Shown in pieces: positions 23,582-35,091 of a DNA stretch of 64,000 nt. The stretch is from positions 11,764,889-11,828,888 of the forward strand of contig NC_133289.1 of the NCBI RefSeq assembly GCF_005239225.2, given 5' to 3'. This stretch comes from Populus alba. Lineage: Eukaryota; Streptophyta; Magnoliopsida; Malpighiales; Salicaceae. Position numbers and translations under genes: made by a program. A model generated the notes under the pieces. That model was not told the origin of the DNA. It saw nothing but the letters and a program-made list of their open reading frames with translations, and did not search any database. Within the stretch, counting starts at the first letter, position 1; each line of letters starts with the position of its first letter.

Positions 23582-26168
23582 TTTTCCCCCATCTACCCAT
23601 AGGACGCATGGATAATATCCTGATGAAGTCATGGCAACTTTTAGACTAGATTGAGCTTTGATGGTCGCATTTTTAGTTGAAATGTGTGAGCTTGAGTATA
23701 GGCTTTGTCTATAAGCTTGATTCTTCGTGTAAAAACAAATCCCTTGTGGAAAAAAGGACCCTCCAATGCTTTAGTTAGCATATATAGGAGAAGAAATATT
23801 GTGTAGAAAAGAGAAATATAATGAATATTGTAAGAAGTGTGTGATTAAATAAATTGGTGTTAAATCCTTGAATGTGTTTGCCTGACTTAAACTTCTTAGA
23901 TTTCTCAAAACTTTTAGACATAATAGAAATGATAATTTAAAAAATAAAAGTCCGGGATCTTATTAGATAGTCTAAGATCATTTAGAATTAAAGTAAAGAT
24001 TACTTAAAGATAACATTTTAATTTTTAAAGTTTAATCAACTACTTTAAAGTTTAGTTATCACAAACCATAAATATTTTAAGTATCCAATTTATAACAGTA
24101 ATCTCTATACGAACTAGAAACTAGAAGTGAGAAATCTAACGTATACATGTATCAATAAGCAACTTGCAAAGTGTTAGAATGTAATAGGATGTCATTGGCA
24201 TGAGACACAGACAAGCATAAGCAGCTCTGACAAAAGGGTTTTTGCTGCGTCAGTCATCCTTCAACCTGCTAAGAAGCCATCTCCTAACACGTGTCTTCAG
24301 CTTGTACCCAACAACAATCCCAACAACAAAGCCAACAACAATTCCAACATCAAAGAAATTCGCACACGTCTTTGAGCAAGTCCACAGAGAAACCATTTGC
24401 CTGCAATTAGATGAACAATCACACGGTCTATAAGGAAAGCCAGAGATGCAGTAATTACAATTCAGTTCTGTAAATCAGACCACTTCTTGGAACTTAACTA
24501 AAACTTGCGGAGAACTGGGAATTTAAGAGAAATATCTGCAAGTTATTCAGCAAGCACATTTGTCCAAAATCTGGAAACGAAACATTCAAACTGCTCTAAC
24601 TGAGAACCAAACCAGTTGGGAGATTTTGGTTGCTTCCTCGCTAATTTAATAGAAATTTAAACAAGATTGTTTGTGACACGAAAGACCACATATGCAAACA
24701 TGAGTTGCCACCAAATTAAAGACAGTATTTCCTATGAAGGCTACACATAACATTCGCAAATGTGAACTTCTGTAACCTTTTCGATTCACAGAGGCATGAT
24801 GAGCCCTTTTTCACAGGGAAAAAAAAAAAAAAGTCCACAGATAATAATTAGCACTACAAATCCCAATTGATCAACAAAAATTAAGTGCAGAACATGGAAC
24901 TGAATCATAGTCCAATGAGCAATAAAAGGACTCTATTACAAAGACAACAATTACTTTATCCCTGAATTATAGATACACAGCCTTACAAGGAAATTGAGGG
25001 CTCACTCAATATCATAGTCAGCAAGTAATTGGACGATCAAAAAAAGGAAAAAGAACGTAAAAAAAAATACTCCCCAAGAAAAAAAAAAAAAAGTAAATAA
25101 GTGGACAAGAAAAGCACCTGGGGAGGCCTAGTGATCAAAACACGAGACTGGTCCGGGGGAGATAAAGCTGCGGTTAATCCAACCTTTTCGCTTGAGTTGT
25201 AAGCAGTGGTGGAGCCATGTAGGGATAAAAAGGGACAATTGTCCCTTAACTTTTTTTTTATTATTATTAAAATATTAATATATTAGGTTAACAAATTGTT
25301 AGTGCATGAAAAAAAAAAGTTGTTATTATAATATAATATATATACACACAGCTCATTCCCTAAATTTTTCTCAATTTCGCTTTTGTCAATTCGGCTTAAA
25401 AATATAGAGTCCCCTTACTAACAATTTTATTCTTTTCATGAGCTATTATGCCACTTTTTTTTTTTTTATGAGTTCCTGTTCCTGCCTCTCCCGTAAATAA
25501 ATTTCTCATCAAATAAGCAATTACTCTATTTTTTTTCTTTATATTTTAGGTAATTTTTTTTTTTATTTTATTTATTTATTTCATTGTTTAATTTTAATTT
25601 TATTCTTTTATAATTAGTTATTAAAAATATTAGGGTTTATGATAATTTAGGGGTTTTGATATGAATATGTTCAAATATGCTGAAAATAAATGTTTAAATC
25701 TACTAATTTAATCAATTAAACATTTTTTTTATTATAAAGGAATAAATTAATATTCATGCAAAACCATTATTCTTGACATCTCTTGCATTGACATAATAGT
25801 TTATTGAAATTTAATATTTTCACATAATTTGTTTGTAAGCAAAATATCAAGTAGAAATCATGTTTTTCAAGAATTGTTCCTCTTACACATATACCAAGTA
25901 TTGCTCCTCAATTAAATATCTAGAAATGATTAAGTATAATTTAATCAACATACTTATTATATGCATATAGATATGTATTGAAATATGTTTTGATTTTAAT
26001 GAATTGATGTGTACTTTGTTATGAATTTCATATGGAAAGATTTAGAATTATTGTGTAACTCAACTGACTTTTATTTAACAGTAAATTATTGTGTAGTTGT
26101 GTTAATTACTATGTAGACACTAATGATAATAAAAAAAAAATAATCTAGCAGGTTCATATTAAACTAAC

Positions 26169-26309
26169 ATGTCACTAGACAAGTATTTCAAGTGTAAATC
26201 CCTTGAGGATGAAGAGTCAATTAAAGCTTCAAGTCATGTAACTCCATCAAGTTCAAAGAAAAGTCATATTAAAATTAACCCCGACAATTATAATGCACGT
26301 TTTTTTTAA
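26169..26309 (+). pseudogene. N-terminal remnant of hAT transposase
   Basis: A 46-residue frame starts MSLDKYFKCKSL, passes through a serine/lysine-rich stretch and an I-K-I-N-P-D-N motif, and stops in a T run. Full hAT transposases of the ZMYM1-like group begin with a similar M-x-x-F-F/Y-K-R-K-S lead and then a V-x-I-N-L-x-x-L-P segment. Everything after that is deleted here. The frame has the same orientation as the element. Confidence 0.5.
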
Positions 26310-26377
26310 TTTAAAAGTATTTTTAAATTAAGTTTACTTGATATGAATTAGTATATATGTTTTGAATTGATTTCTAA

Positions 26378-26380
<3 letters not shown>

Positions 26381-26411
<31 letters not shown>
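26381..26411. repeat. (AT)n microsatellite inside the hAT element
   Basis: Alternating AT run of about 30 bp near the right end of the hAT element. Confidence 0.95.
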
Positions 26412-26414
<3 letters not shown>

Positions 26415-27103
26415 TTTGTTAATAATTTGCCCCTTCATTGAAAAAACTCTAGCTCCACCACTGGTTGTAAGAATTACCAGACAAGAAAGCCTCTGGGTTC
26501 GAGTGAGATTACTTAAAGATCATGTCTTCGTTTTTAAGGTTAGATCAACTTCTTCATGGTTAAGTATCATATCCTATTTTTAATAGTGAAAAATCTCTAA
26601 AAACCTTTTTAACTCTATCTATCTGTATAGATAAGGCATGTATAATATGTTTTGTGATATGATTTACAAAAAAATACATAAATATGAGACATATCATATA
26701 TTTATAAAAAAAACTTGATAATTTATAAATAATAAAATATCATTTTTTCTACTAAATAAAATCAAATATATTATTTTAAAATATTTTTAGAAATTTACTC
26801 AATTAAATTTTTATTTAATTTTCCAGTCTATAATTATAATTTCTTGTAATATTTATTTTTTAATTTTTAAACTTTAAAATTTATTCATAATTAAATCACA
26901 CTTACTTGATTAATTATAGACCTGCAAAAATTGATGGTGTGCAGTGATTGCTCTGACTTTTTAGAACTAAAAACAAAATACATTAAGGTATGTGCTTGGG
27001 ATAGTGTATTGGACAATCCATTTGGAGAGTCAATATGGGTGATGTCGTACAGGCATTTTTTGTATCATCATATGCAATGATTTCAAGAAGACATGTACAG
27101 TTA

Positions 27104-27300
27104 ACCATTTAGATGGTGGCCTAGTGGTAAAAGCTTAGAACCAAGAGGTTTGTTCCCTCTGTGGTCTTAGGTTCGAACCCTAGGTTGCTTATATGATGAC
27201 CACTAGAGGCTTACATGGTCGTTAACTTCAGGACCGGTGGAATTAGTCGAGGTGCGCGCAAGCTGACCCGGACACCCACGTTAAACTAAAAAAAAAAAAA
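27104..27300 (+). mobile_element. tRNA-derived SINE, copy 1
   Basis: The left part carries an RNA polymerase III A-box-like tggcctagtgg (27116-27126) and a perfect B box ggttcgaaccc (27171-27181), as in tRNA-derived SINEs. The body ends with gacccggacaccc and an A tract. Direct repeats flank it: aagacatgtacagtta (27088-27103) and aagacgtgtagagtta (27301-27316), 16 bp with two mismatches. This is too long and too unlike a cloverleaf to be a real tRNA. The family resembles Au-like or Salicaceae SINEs, which is inference. The 26492-27087 stretch before it is spacer. Confidence 0.85.
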
Positions 27301-27589
27301 AAGACGTGTAGAGTTATTAATGATATTGTTTGTCTTTTTCATGGGGCTGACTTAAAGTGCTTTATTAAAAAATTCTAAAACGTATAGGTTTTTTTACTGT
27401 AGTGTTTTTTTTTTTTCTTTTGTTTATACATTTCAATCACTGCGTATATAGTGTACAGTGAAACACTTGAATTTTTTTTTTGTCTATAAGTTTTTTTTTT
27501 GCTTTTTTCTTTGTGTTTTTTTTCTTTTAATAATTTTTTTTCTATTTAAATTAGTTTGTTAATATGAAAAAAAAAATTTATTTAGTTAT

Positions 27590-29310
27590 TATACTTTCAT
27601 GACACGGATCTCAGGTTTGACGAGTTAACCTGAATTTTTATTTTCCTTTCTAATCAATTTTTTTCGTTTAGTTTAATTTGTTATTTTTTTTCGTTTGACC
27701 CATAGATATTTTTTTTCTATTTAGTTATTCAAACTTTCATGACGTGAATCTCAGGTTTGACGGGTTAACCTGATTTGATGGGTTAACTCAGTTGATTCAT
27801 ATTTTTTTTTTCTTTTTCCTCATTAGTAATAGACTTATGTCTTTTTTTTTTTAATTAATTTTTTTCATTTAGTTTAGGTTGTTAATGTTCAATTTTTTTC
27901 CCCTTTTCTTTTAATGAAATTTTTTTTTGTTTAATTTAGTTTGTTAATGTGAAAAAAAAAACTTTTTATTTAGTTATCATACTTTCATGACACAGATCTC
28001 GCGTTTGACGGGTTAACCTGAATTTTTTTTTTCCTTTTTAATCAATTTTTTTGTTTAGTTTAGTTTGTTAATTTTTTTTTCGTTTGACCCATAGATTTTT
28101 TTTTTTTATTTAGTTATCAAACTTTCATGACGCGAATCCTGGGTTTGACGGGTTAACCTGATTTGACGGGTTAACTCAGTTGATTCAGATTTTTTTCTTT
28201 TTCCTCATTAGTAATAGGCTTATGTCTTTTTTTTTTTTGTGTTTTTTGTTTTTTTTTTATTAATTTTTTTCATTTAGTTTGGTTGTTAATGTTCAATTTT
28301 TTTTTTAGTTCTTTTAATGATTTTTTTTTTTGTTTAATTTAGTTTGTTAATGTGAAAAAAAAAATTATTTAGTTATCATACTTTTATGACACGGATCTCG
28401 AGTTTAACGGGTTAACCTGGTTTAACGAGTTAACCTGAATTGTTTTTTGTTTTTTTCCTTTTTAATCAATTTTTTTTGTTTAGTTTAGTTTGTTAATTTT
28501 TTTCGTTTGACCCATAGAATTTTTTTTTTTTCTATTTAGTTATTAAATTTTCATGACGTGAATCTCAGGTTTGACGGGTTAACCTGATTTGACGGATTAA
28601 CTCAGTTGATTCAGATTTTTTTTCTTTTTCCTCATTGGTAATAGACTTATGTCTTTTTTTTTTTTTTTAAATTAATTTTTTTTTGTTTGGTTTAGGTTGT
28701 TAATGTTCAAATTATTATTTTTCTATTTCTTCTAATGAATTTTTTTTGTTTAATTCAGTTTGTTAATGTGAAAAAAAAAATTTTATTTAGTTATCATACT
28801 TTCATGACATGGATCTCGGGTTTGACGGGTTAACCTGGTTTAAGGAGTTAACCTGAATTTTTTTTTGTTTTTTTCCTTTTTAATCAATTGTTTTCGTTTA
28901 GTTTAGTTTGTTAATTTTTTTCGTTTGACCCATCAAATTTTTTTTTCTATTTAGTTATCAAACTTTCATAACGCGAATCCTAGGTTTGACGGGTTAACCT
29001 GATTTGACGAGTTAACTCAGTTGATTCAAATTTTTTTTCCTTTTCCTCATTAGTAACAGGCTTATGTCTTTTGTTTGTTTTTCTTTTTTCTTTTTTATTT
29101 TTAATTAATTTTTTTCGTTTAGTTTAGGTTGTTAATGTTCAATTTTTTTTTTCTATTTAGTTATCACACTTTCATGACACGGATCCCGGGTGTGACAAGT
29201 AACCTGGTTTGACGGGTTAGCCCGATTAATTCTGGGTAACCCATTAATTTTTTTTTTATTTAGTTATTAAACTTTCACGACACGAATCCAAGTTTAATGG
29301 GAAAACCCAA
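27590..29310 (+). repeat. T-rich tandem array with gggttaacctg core
   Basis: A composite unit of about 380-420 bp is repeated roughly four times, each made of two related halves. Each half carries tttagttatcaaactttcat, then gacacggatctc or gacgcgaatcc, then gtttgacgggttaacctg, set in long T runs. Half-unit cores occur near 27615, 27760, 28005, 28145, 28405, 28570, 28825, 28985 and 29195. Unit ends are blurred by T-tract length changes. No coding frame is present. Isolated relatives of the core appear at 33530, 60640-60870 and 63690-63890. Confidence 0.75.
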
Positions 29311-29399
29311 TTAATTCAATTTTTTTTTTCTTTTTATTCATCAGTTTTTTTTCTTTCTATTGGTTTTTTTATTTCTAATTAATTTATTTAATTATCACA

Positions 29400-29658
29400 C
29401 TTTTATGACATGACCTTGCAGCCAAATCCGCATCCAAGGCTATTGGGTCTGGTATTGGAGCTAGACCTACTGGGTTATGCAAGTTTAATAATTATTATTA
29501 TTATTATAAATATTACTTTTGGTCAAGTGTTATAGCCAAACCCAAGATTCTTGGATATAGCTTTACAGAAAGACCTAACACTTTTAAATCTTAGTTTTTT
29601 TTTATATTTTTTATACAAAAAAAAAAAAAAAATTCGCGGCATCGTGCAGGTTATGGGA
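29400..29658 (+). mobile_element. Possible Helitron-like 3' end
   Basis: After the T-rich array comes a lower-AT stretch with paired words such as ccaaatccgcatccaaggc and agccaaacccaagattcttgg. It closes with cgcggcatcgtgcagg, able to form a small hairpin, then tatgggactagt. A short GC hairpin followed by CTAGT is how Helitrons end. No 5' terminus or Rep/helicase sequence was found, so this is a suggestion only. Confidence 0.25.
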
Positions 29659-29659
29659 C

Positions 29660-30684
29660 TAGTAATAATAATAATGCGTTATAGTCAAGAATGTCCAAAT
29701 TAACCAATATTTTATTTTCTTTTTATCTTTTTTTATTTTTTTTCCAATTTAAAATACTAAGATCATACATCATTTAATGGGTTAATGCTTAAGGTTTTTA
29801 TATTTATCTAGTATTATTTACTTTTCTTTGTATTAATTTCATCTTGTCTTAGTTACATTTTAAAATTAAGGTTTGAGGCTCACAACTTCAAATCTCAGTG
29901 TTAAATGCATAGGATAATGAAACGTGTCATATACAATTTTTTCTAGCCCGTCACTTTTTGTATTACTTTTTTCAAGATTTTTTTTTATAACAAAAGATGC
30001 ACATGACACATGTTACTATTTTATATATTTAATGCCATTAATATCAAATCTTAATGAAATGAGATAATAAAAATAAAATTAAATATAAAATGATAAAATT
30101 AATATAAAAAAAATGGATGGGTATTATAATAATAGAATCAAGAGTAGAGGAACTCCCACAAACATTAACCCTTCGTTTCTTTCATCCAGTTCATGATTGA
30201 ATGATTACTATTTTGTGATACAAAACACTTTGTTTTTACACATGTGCATTAAGCTTCCATTTTTATTGCTCTTAATTTATTTTTATACTCGAGCATGCTC
30301 TTCTATATTTTTTTTATTAGTGTAGTCCACATCTTATCATATTATCATAACTACCTATTGTTTATGTTCGTATTCACACCACCATTCTTTGAACTCATAG
30401 CAACCCTATGGATTTCCCGTCTTTTTTAGAGTTTAATAATATTTATAAAAATTACCATAATAAATCCCGTCTCTTTATTATTTTTTTTTTTTTTGGTGTG
30501 GTGCTTTTATAAGGATTGGAATTAAGTAATTTTTATAATATCTTTTCTATTCTTAATAATTTGTAATTTTGATTTTTTTTTTATTTTTTGTGTTATTTTT
30601 ATATTTTTATGTTTATACAGCTTCTATAAGTGACCCTATAGTATAAATCATTTTTTTTTAGAGGATTGATACATACACCATGTC

Positions 30685-30752
<68 letters not shown>

Positions 30753-33700
30753 GTGTGTGTGTGTTAATTTTGACCAATAAAAGTACAATAAATGACTACC
30801 TTGTAAGAAAAAAAAGGGGAATTCATAAATGACAAAATTCAAAATAAAAAAGAAAATAATCAAATATCTTATATGACTAAAACAGGATAGACCGTTCGTT
30901 TCATTCAATGTATCTATCTATCCTTATATTTTAATTGTATTTTTTTAAATACCTTTTATGAACTTTTCACCTTCATATACCCTTTGTATATTGATATTTT
31001 TCTCATATACCGTTTTTGCTATTTTTGGACAAAATTAAAAAAATATTCAAACCAACTAAAAATGTAAAGAGTTGAGACATCTCAAGAAAATTTAAATAAA
31101 CCATAAGTATGCTTTATTTATGAGGTTAACTAATGAAATATTTGAAAAATCAATAACTTAAAAACTTATTTTATTTATATAGGCATTGATCTATATCACT
31201 ACCCTAAATATAGCTAAAAAAGAGCATCAAGTCAACCTTGGAATCAATTAAGCTCTTCTGTAGCGGTAAGGAACCACAACTAGATTTTGTTTGCTGGACA
31301 ATCTTTCTCAGATTGAAATGAAAATGAAGAAAAAAGAGTTGGGTCTTAAATGTCAAGCTGTTTATTTATAAAGTTTTATGACAATTATTTTAACCTTTAG
31401 ATCTTACAAGTTATTACTCTTTATGTTTTTCAATTTTATTTTATTTTCCAGTTTTTTTTAATTTTATAATTTTTATTATAAAATATGCTTTTAAATTAAA
31501 TAATATTATTTTTCTCAATCCATATAGTTTAGTTGATAAGAATGGGATGAATGTATTTAAAGAGGTATTGGATACATGGATTATTCTATTCCTTCCTAAA
31601 ATATGATTGTTGGAAATGTAATTTTTTATGTCAATTTGAAGTCTAAGAACCATTGAACCCATAAACAAGATAAAACATAACTCAAGAAAGCAAAATTAGA
31701 TTGATAAAAAAGTCGACCAATGATTACTCAATGAACCAAAGTTATTGATGAAAGACCCTAATCCTTTGATTATAAAAAACTAAGAACAAAAGGTATAATG
31801 ATGAATGCTATAAATACGTAATTATTTGATAAGTTTTGAAGAGTTCAATAAAGAACCACAAGTATGAGCAAATTTGCACACATATAATATTATTTCTTAA
31901 ATAAATCATTTATGTCCTAAGAAACCTAAATACAACTTAAATAAGCCTATTTATATCAGGTAAAATATTATAAAAGATGCTGAAACAATAACAAAAGAGT
32001 TCTAAATAAAATAGAAAAAGATATCATCAATCAACTAGAAAAATAATACAACTCTAACACAATAGCATCTAAACTTTATCATTAGGCCTTTCTAGTATTT
32101 GATTGATATTAAATATTAAAACTATACAAAATAAGGCATTTATAATCTTCTAGTAAAACTTCAGTTTGATCAAATGATCAGATAAAATATCATGCTTAAT
32201 AGGATAAAATTGTGCATTAAGATAAACTCTTTCACCATTCTTTTTTCCAAATAGTCATAAAACTCAACAAGTTTTTAGCCTTTCTACTTATAGTTTTAAA
32301 ACTTGATGTTTTTGAATCACCATATGATTGTTTTGTATTCTTTTAACGTTGGTCTGCTACTTCTCATTCATCCAGTAGTTTATTTTTTTAATAAGCTTTT
32401 TAAGTTGTTCATTCTTGTTCGCCTTGATAAATTCCATACAAGTTTTATTTTATCATAAGCATTCACGACTTGGAGCCTCAATTTCTTTTTCTTCCTTGCA
32501 TTAGGAACCCTTCTGAGATCATCTCTTTTGCAAATTAGTAAGCAAAACTTTATTTATATCTAATCAATTCCTTATATTAGCTAATACCACATCGATGAGC
32601 TCATGTTCCGCTGCATAACCTGTAACAAAGAGAAATTGCTCTTCTTTTAATCAGGTGATGACTTGCCATTGGAAGATATTATTTGTTTCGGGTTGATTTC
32701 AAGTTTGTGGATTGTTTTTTAGGCCATAAATGAGTTTATCAAGGTGTCTATGGTGTTTTATGGATGTTTGGATCAAAACATGTTGAAAAATAAATTTTTA
32801 TATATAAAAACACATTCTCTGGTTTTCCATCCACCATGGTGGCTGAAAATGTTAGAAGGAACCAACAACACTTCATTTGCCATTACAAGCACCACATTGC
32901 TTGTTTATTTTTTTCAAAAAAATAAGAGTAAACAACAAGACATTTACCCCTTAAAAAAATTAACTTGGCCTAGGCATGTGGGCCTAAGTTATAAGACCCA
33001 TGTGCTTAGGCTTTTTAAGCCCAGGTATATTGAGCCCCCAAGCCAGGCCTGCATGCTTGAGCTTCTTTTTTTCTATTGATTTTTTTATATATATATTTTT
33101 AGTTTTTTTTCTTTCTAATTTCAGTATTTAATTTTGATCTTTTTTGTTATTTTTTAAATAATCTTTTATATTTGTTTTATAGAATATTATTTAATTTAAT
33201 GGATGACCTGTTTTTTTGTTTGTTTGATTGTTTATTTTAATTTCTTAATTTGATGTGTTTTTTAATCCCTTAACATTAAAAAAAAAAAATTTCATTCATC
33301 ATTTGTTTTAAAGCTCTTTCTTATTTGACTTTAAAAGAAAAACTTTTTTGTTATCAAACTTTTTTTTAAAAAAAAAATTAAGGTTATTTTTTTATTCTAG
33401 TCCCAAGCATTACCCTATTTTTTTTAAATGGTATTTTATATAAAACAAATCTCATGCACCTAGTTGATATATAATTAAATGAAAAATATTTTTAAAAATA
33501 AAAATTTATTATATCTAATTAGTTTCATGACTCGGTTTATGAGTTTGACAGGTTAATCTCAATTATCCCATGTCTTTTTTTTTCTTTTTAAATTGATTAT
33601 TTTTTAATTTTAATTCTCATCTTTTAACATTTATTTTTGCATTTACTATTAAAAGACTTATAGAATAAATTTTATTTTTATTGAAAAACATTATTCCACC

Positions 33701-34900
33701 CATGGTTGAAATAACTGGTGATGTCTAAAGAATGTTAGATTTTTAGGATCTAAAAACAATAATTTTTTTTCCTTCTAAAAATATCTTGGTAGGAGCTAGG
33801 TTGTCAACTTCATTTCGGTTGATGTTCTGTTTTTTTTTTTTTTCAATTGAAACAATATGTTTGGTTTTGGAGCGTTTTGACAAGTTGTTTCGGGTTTACA
33901 TTGTTCATACACACACACACAACTCAAAATATTGATTCAACAAACATAATTTTAATTCAAACCCAAAAATAAATTAACTTGAAATTGTGCAATTTAAATT
34001 TCCAACATAAGTAAAAAAGTGAGAGTTGAACTAATATGACCCGATCGACTTGGTAAGTTCAAAAATAACATGTATGACTGATATAAATATAATTTGACTA
34101 AAAACATCAAGATGACATCTTTTTTTTTAATAAACTAACTTGAAAACAAATTATGAAACTCAATTCCTAATAAACTTATTATTGAATAATGAAATTAAGA
34201 AAAAAAATAATATAATAAAAGAACATAATAAAATGACTTTTCTGATTAAAATTATGAATTTGGACAAAATTATTGAATGCCATCAACAATCTCACAAGGC
34301 CTTTCTAATTTTTAATTGCTCTAAGATTTTAATTTGGGATATATCATTATGTTAGGAAACTCTTTATAAAATTCTAGTTTAATACAATGGTGGGATTGAC
34401 AAATATAATTGATATTGTAAAACTGGAAATTATTTAAAACAAAAAAACACTATTTAGTTGAAACAAAACTGGCGAAACGGAAAGTGAATGTTCCGACTGG
34501 AATTTGAGTGGACTTTCTAGAAGAGGCTGGAATTCTAAACCAAATAAAATTTATTATATTTTATTTTGTTTTTTAAACTAGAACAAGGTATACCAGTGAT
34601 TTCAAAGATGATAGAATGAAATTGACAACTCGAGTAGGAGTCATTGGATAATATCCCGCACCAACCATCCCTTAAGATCCTAAGCCGATTCGAAACGAGT
34701 TTGAAATTTGAACTCTTTAAGAAAATTTGCATTTGGAGCGGAGATTTTTGTAGGAGTCCATCATGGCAATAGTGATGATGTCCCACTTTGCACCAAATCA
34801 AATAAATGGCAATTAAGTAAACACCGATGAACATTGCAAATCTGTAGCCCCGTAAATTTGTAAGAATACGGAGAATCAGGGATGGTCAGGGGAGCCCCGT
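29660..34900. other. AT-rich intergenic DNA, no gene supported
   Basis: About 5 kb with no coding region I can defend. It contains a (CT)n(AT)n(GT)n microsatellite at 30684-30764. A patch at 32940-33070 is rich in ggcctaagt, aggctt and agccca words and is related in style to 55-130. A weak copy of the catgac...ttgacaggttaat motif lies at 33530. Frames at 31441-31668 and 32744-33079 look random. Confidence 0.45.
30684..30764. repeat. Compound (CT)n(AT)n(GT)n microsatellite
   Basis: A short CT run, about 54 bp of AT, then about 14 bp of GT. Confidence 0.95.
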
Positions 34901-35091
34901 ACCCATTAAAGGTTGGGGCCAGCAATTGTCCACGCCAAGAACCCAATCCATCCCCATCTTCTCTCTACCCCTCCCTCAATCAGCGACCACATCTCCTTAT
35001 CTTCCTCCACTACCGAGCACATGTAAGATAACTGAAACCAAAAAACTTTAAACACTTTGGTTGCTACTGTTGTTTCCTTATCCTTGTCGAA

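Larger units (their letters stand above)
25204..26463 (+). mobile_element. Non-autonomous hAT transposon, 1260 bp
   Basis: The left end cagtggtggagc (25204-25215) and right end gctccaccactg (26452-26463) are perfect 12-bp inverted repeats. The 8-bp direct repeat gttgtaag flanks it at 25196-25203 and 26464-26471. In the undisrupted paralogue this octamer is present once, so the insertion is proved by comparison. The 8-bp duplication and the cagtggtggagc end are typical of hAT elements. Inside, at 26169-26309, a 46-codon frame begins MSLDKYFKCKSLED and resembles the N-terminus of the zinc-finger hAT transposases. The catalytic part is missing, so the element is an internally deleted derivative. 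Confidence 0.88.
24141..26491 (-). pseudogene. Disrupted duplicate of the small membrane-protein gene
   Basis: The segment matches 21262-22320 almost continuously, including intron and 3' flank, so it arose by DNA duplication and not by retroposition. Exon 2 (24250-24400) is open and ends in the same RLKDD tail. Its membrane segment is lengthened by an internal repeat (GIVVGFVVGIVVGY), and the basic tail is shortened. Exon 1 (25118-25203, continuing at 26472-26491) has three lesions: one extra base next to the splice donor that shifts the frame, a 1260-bp hAT insertion, and loss of the start codon where homology stops near 26491. Sequence just outside both ends (about 23990-24100 and 26500-26620) shares gattacttaaaga and agatcaact-like words, so the copy may sit inside another repeat. 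Not expected to make protein. Confidence 0.8.

Noticed and set aside
23350..23602. Frames of Tyr/Ile/Met repeats
   Set aside because: Translations of a TA/GTAT microsatellite.
27116..27181. Possible tRNA gene (A and B boxes)
   Set aside because: No acceptor-stem pairing, a longer conserved 3' body, an A tail and flanking direct repeats show a SINE.
27590..29310. CRISPR-like array
   Set aside because: Unit spacing, T-tract composition and plant context do not fit. The half-units drift and have no unique spacers.
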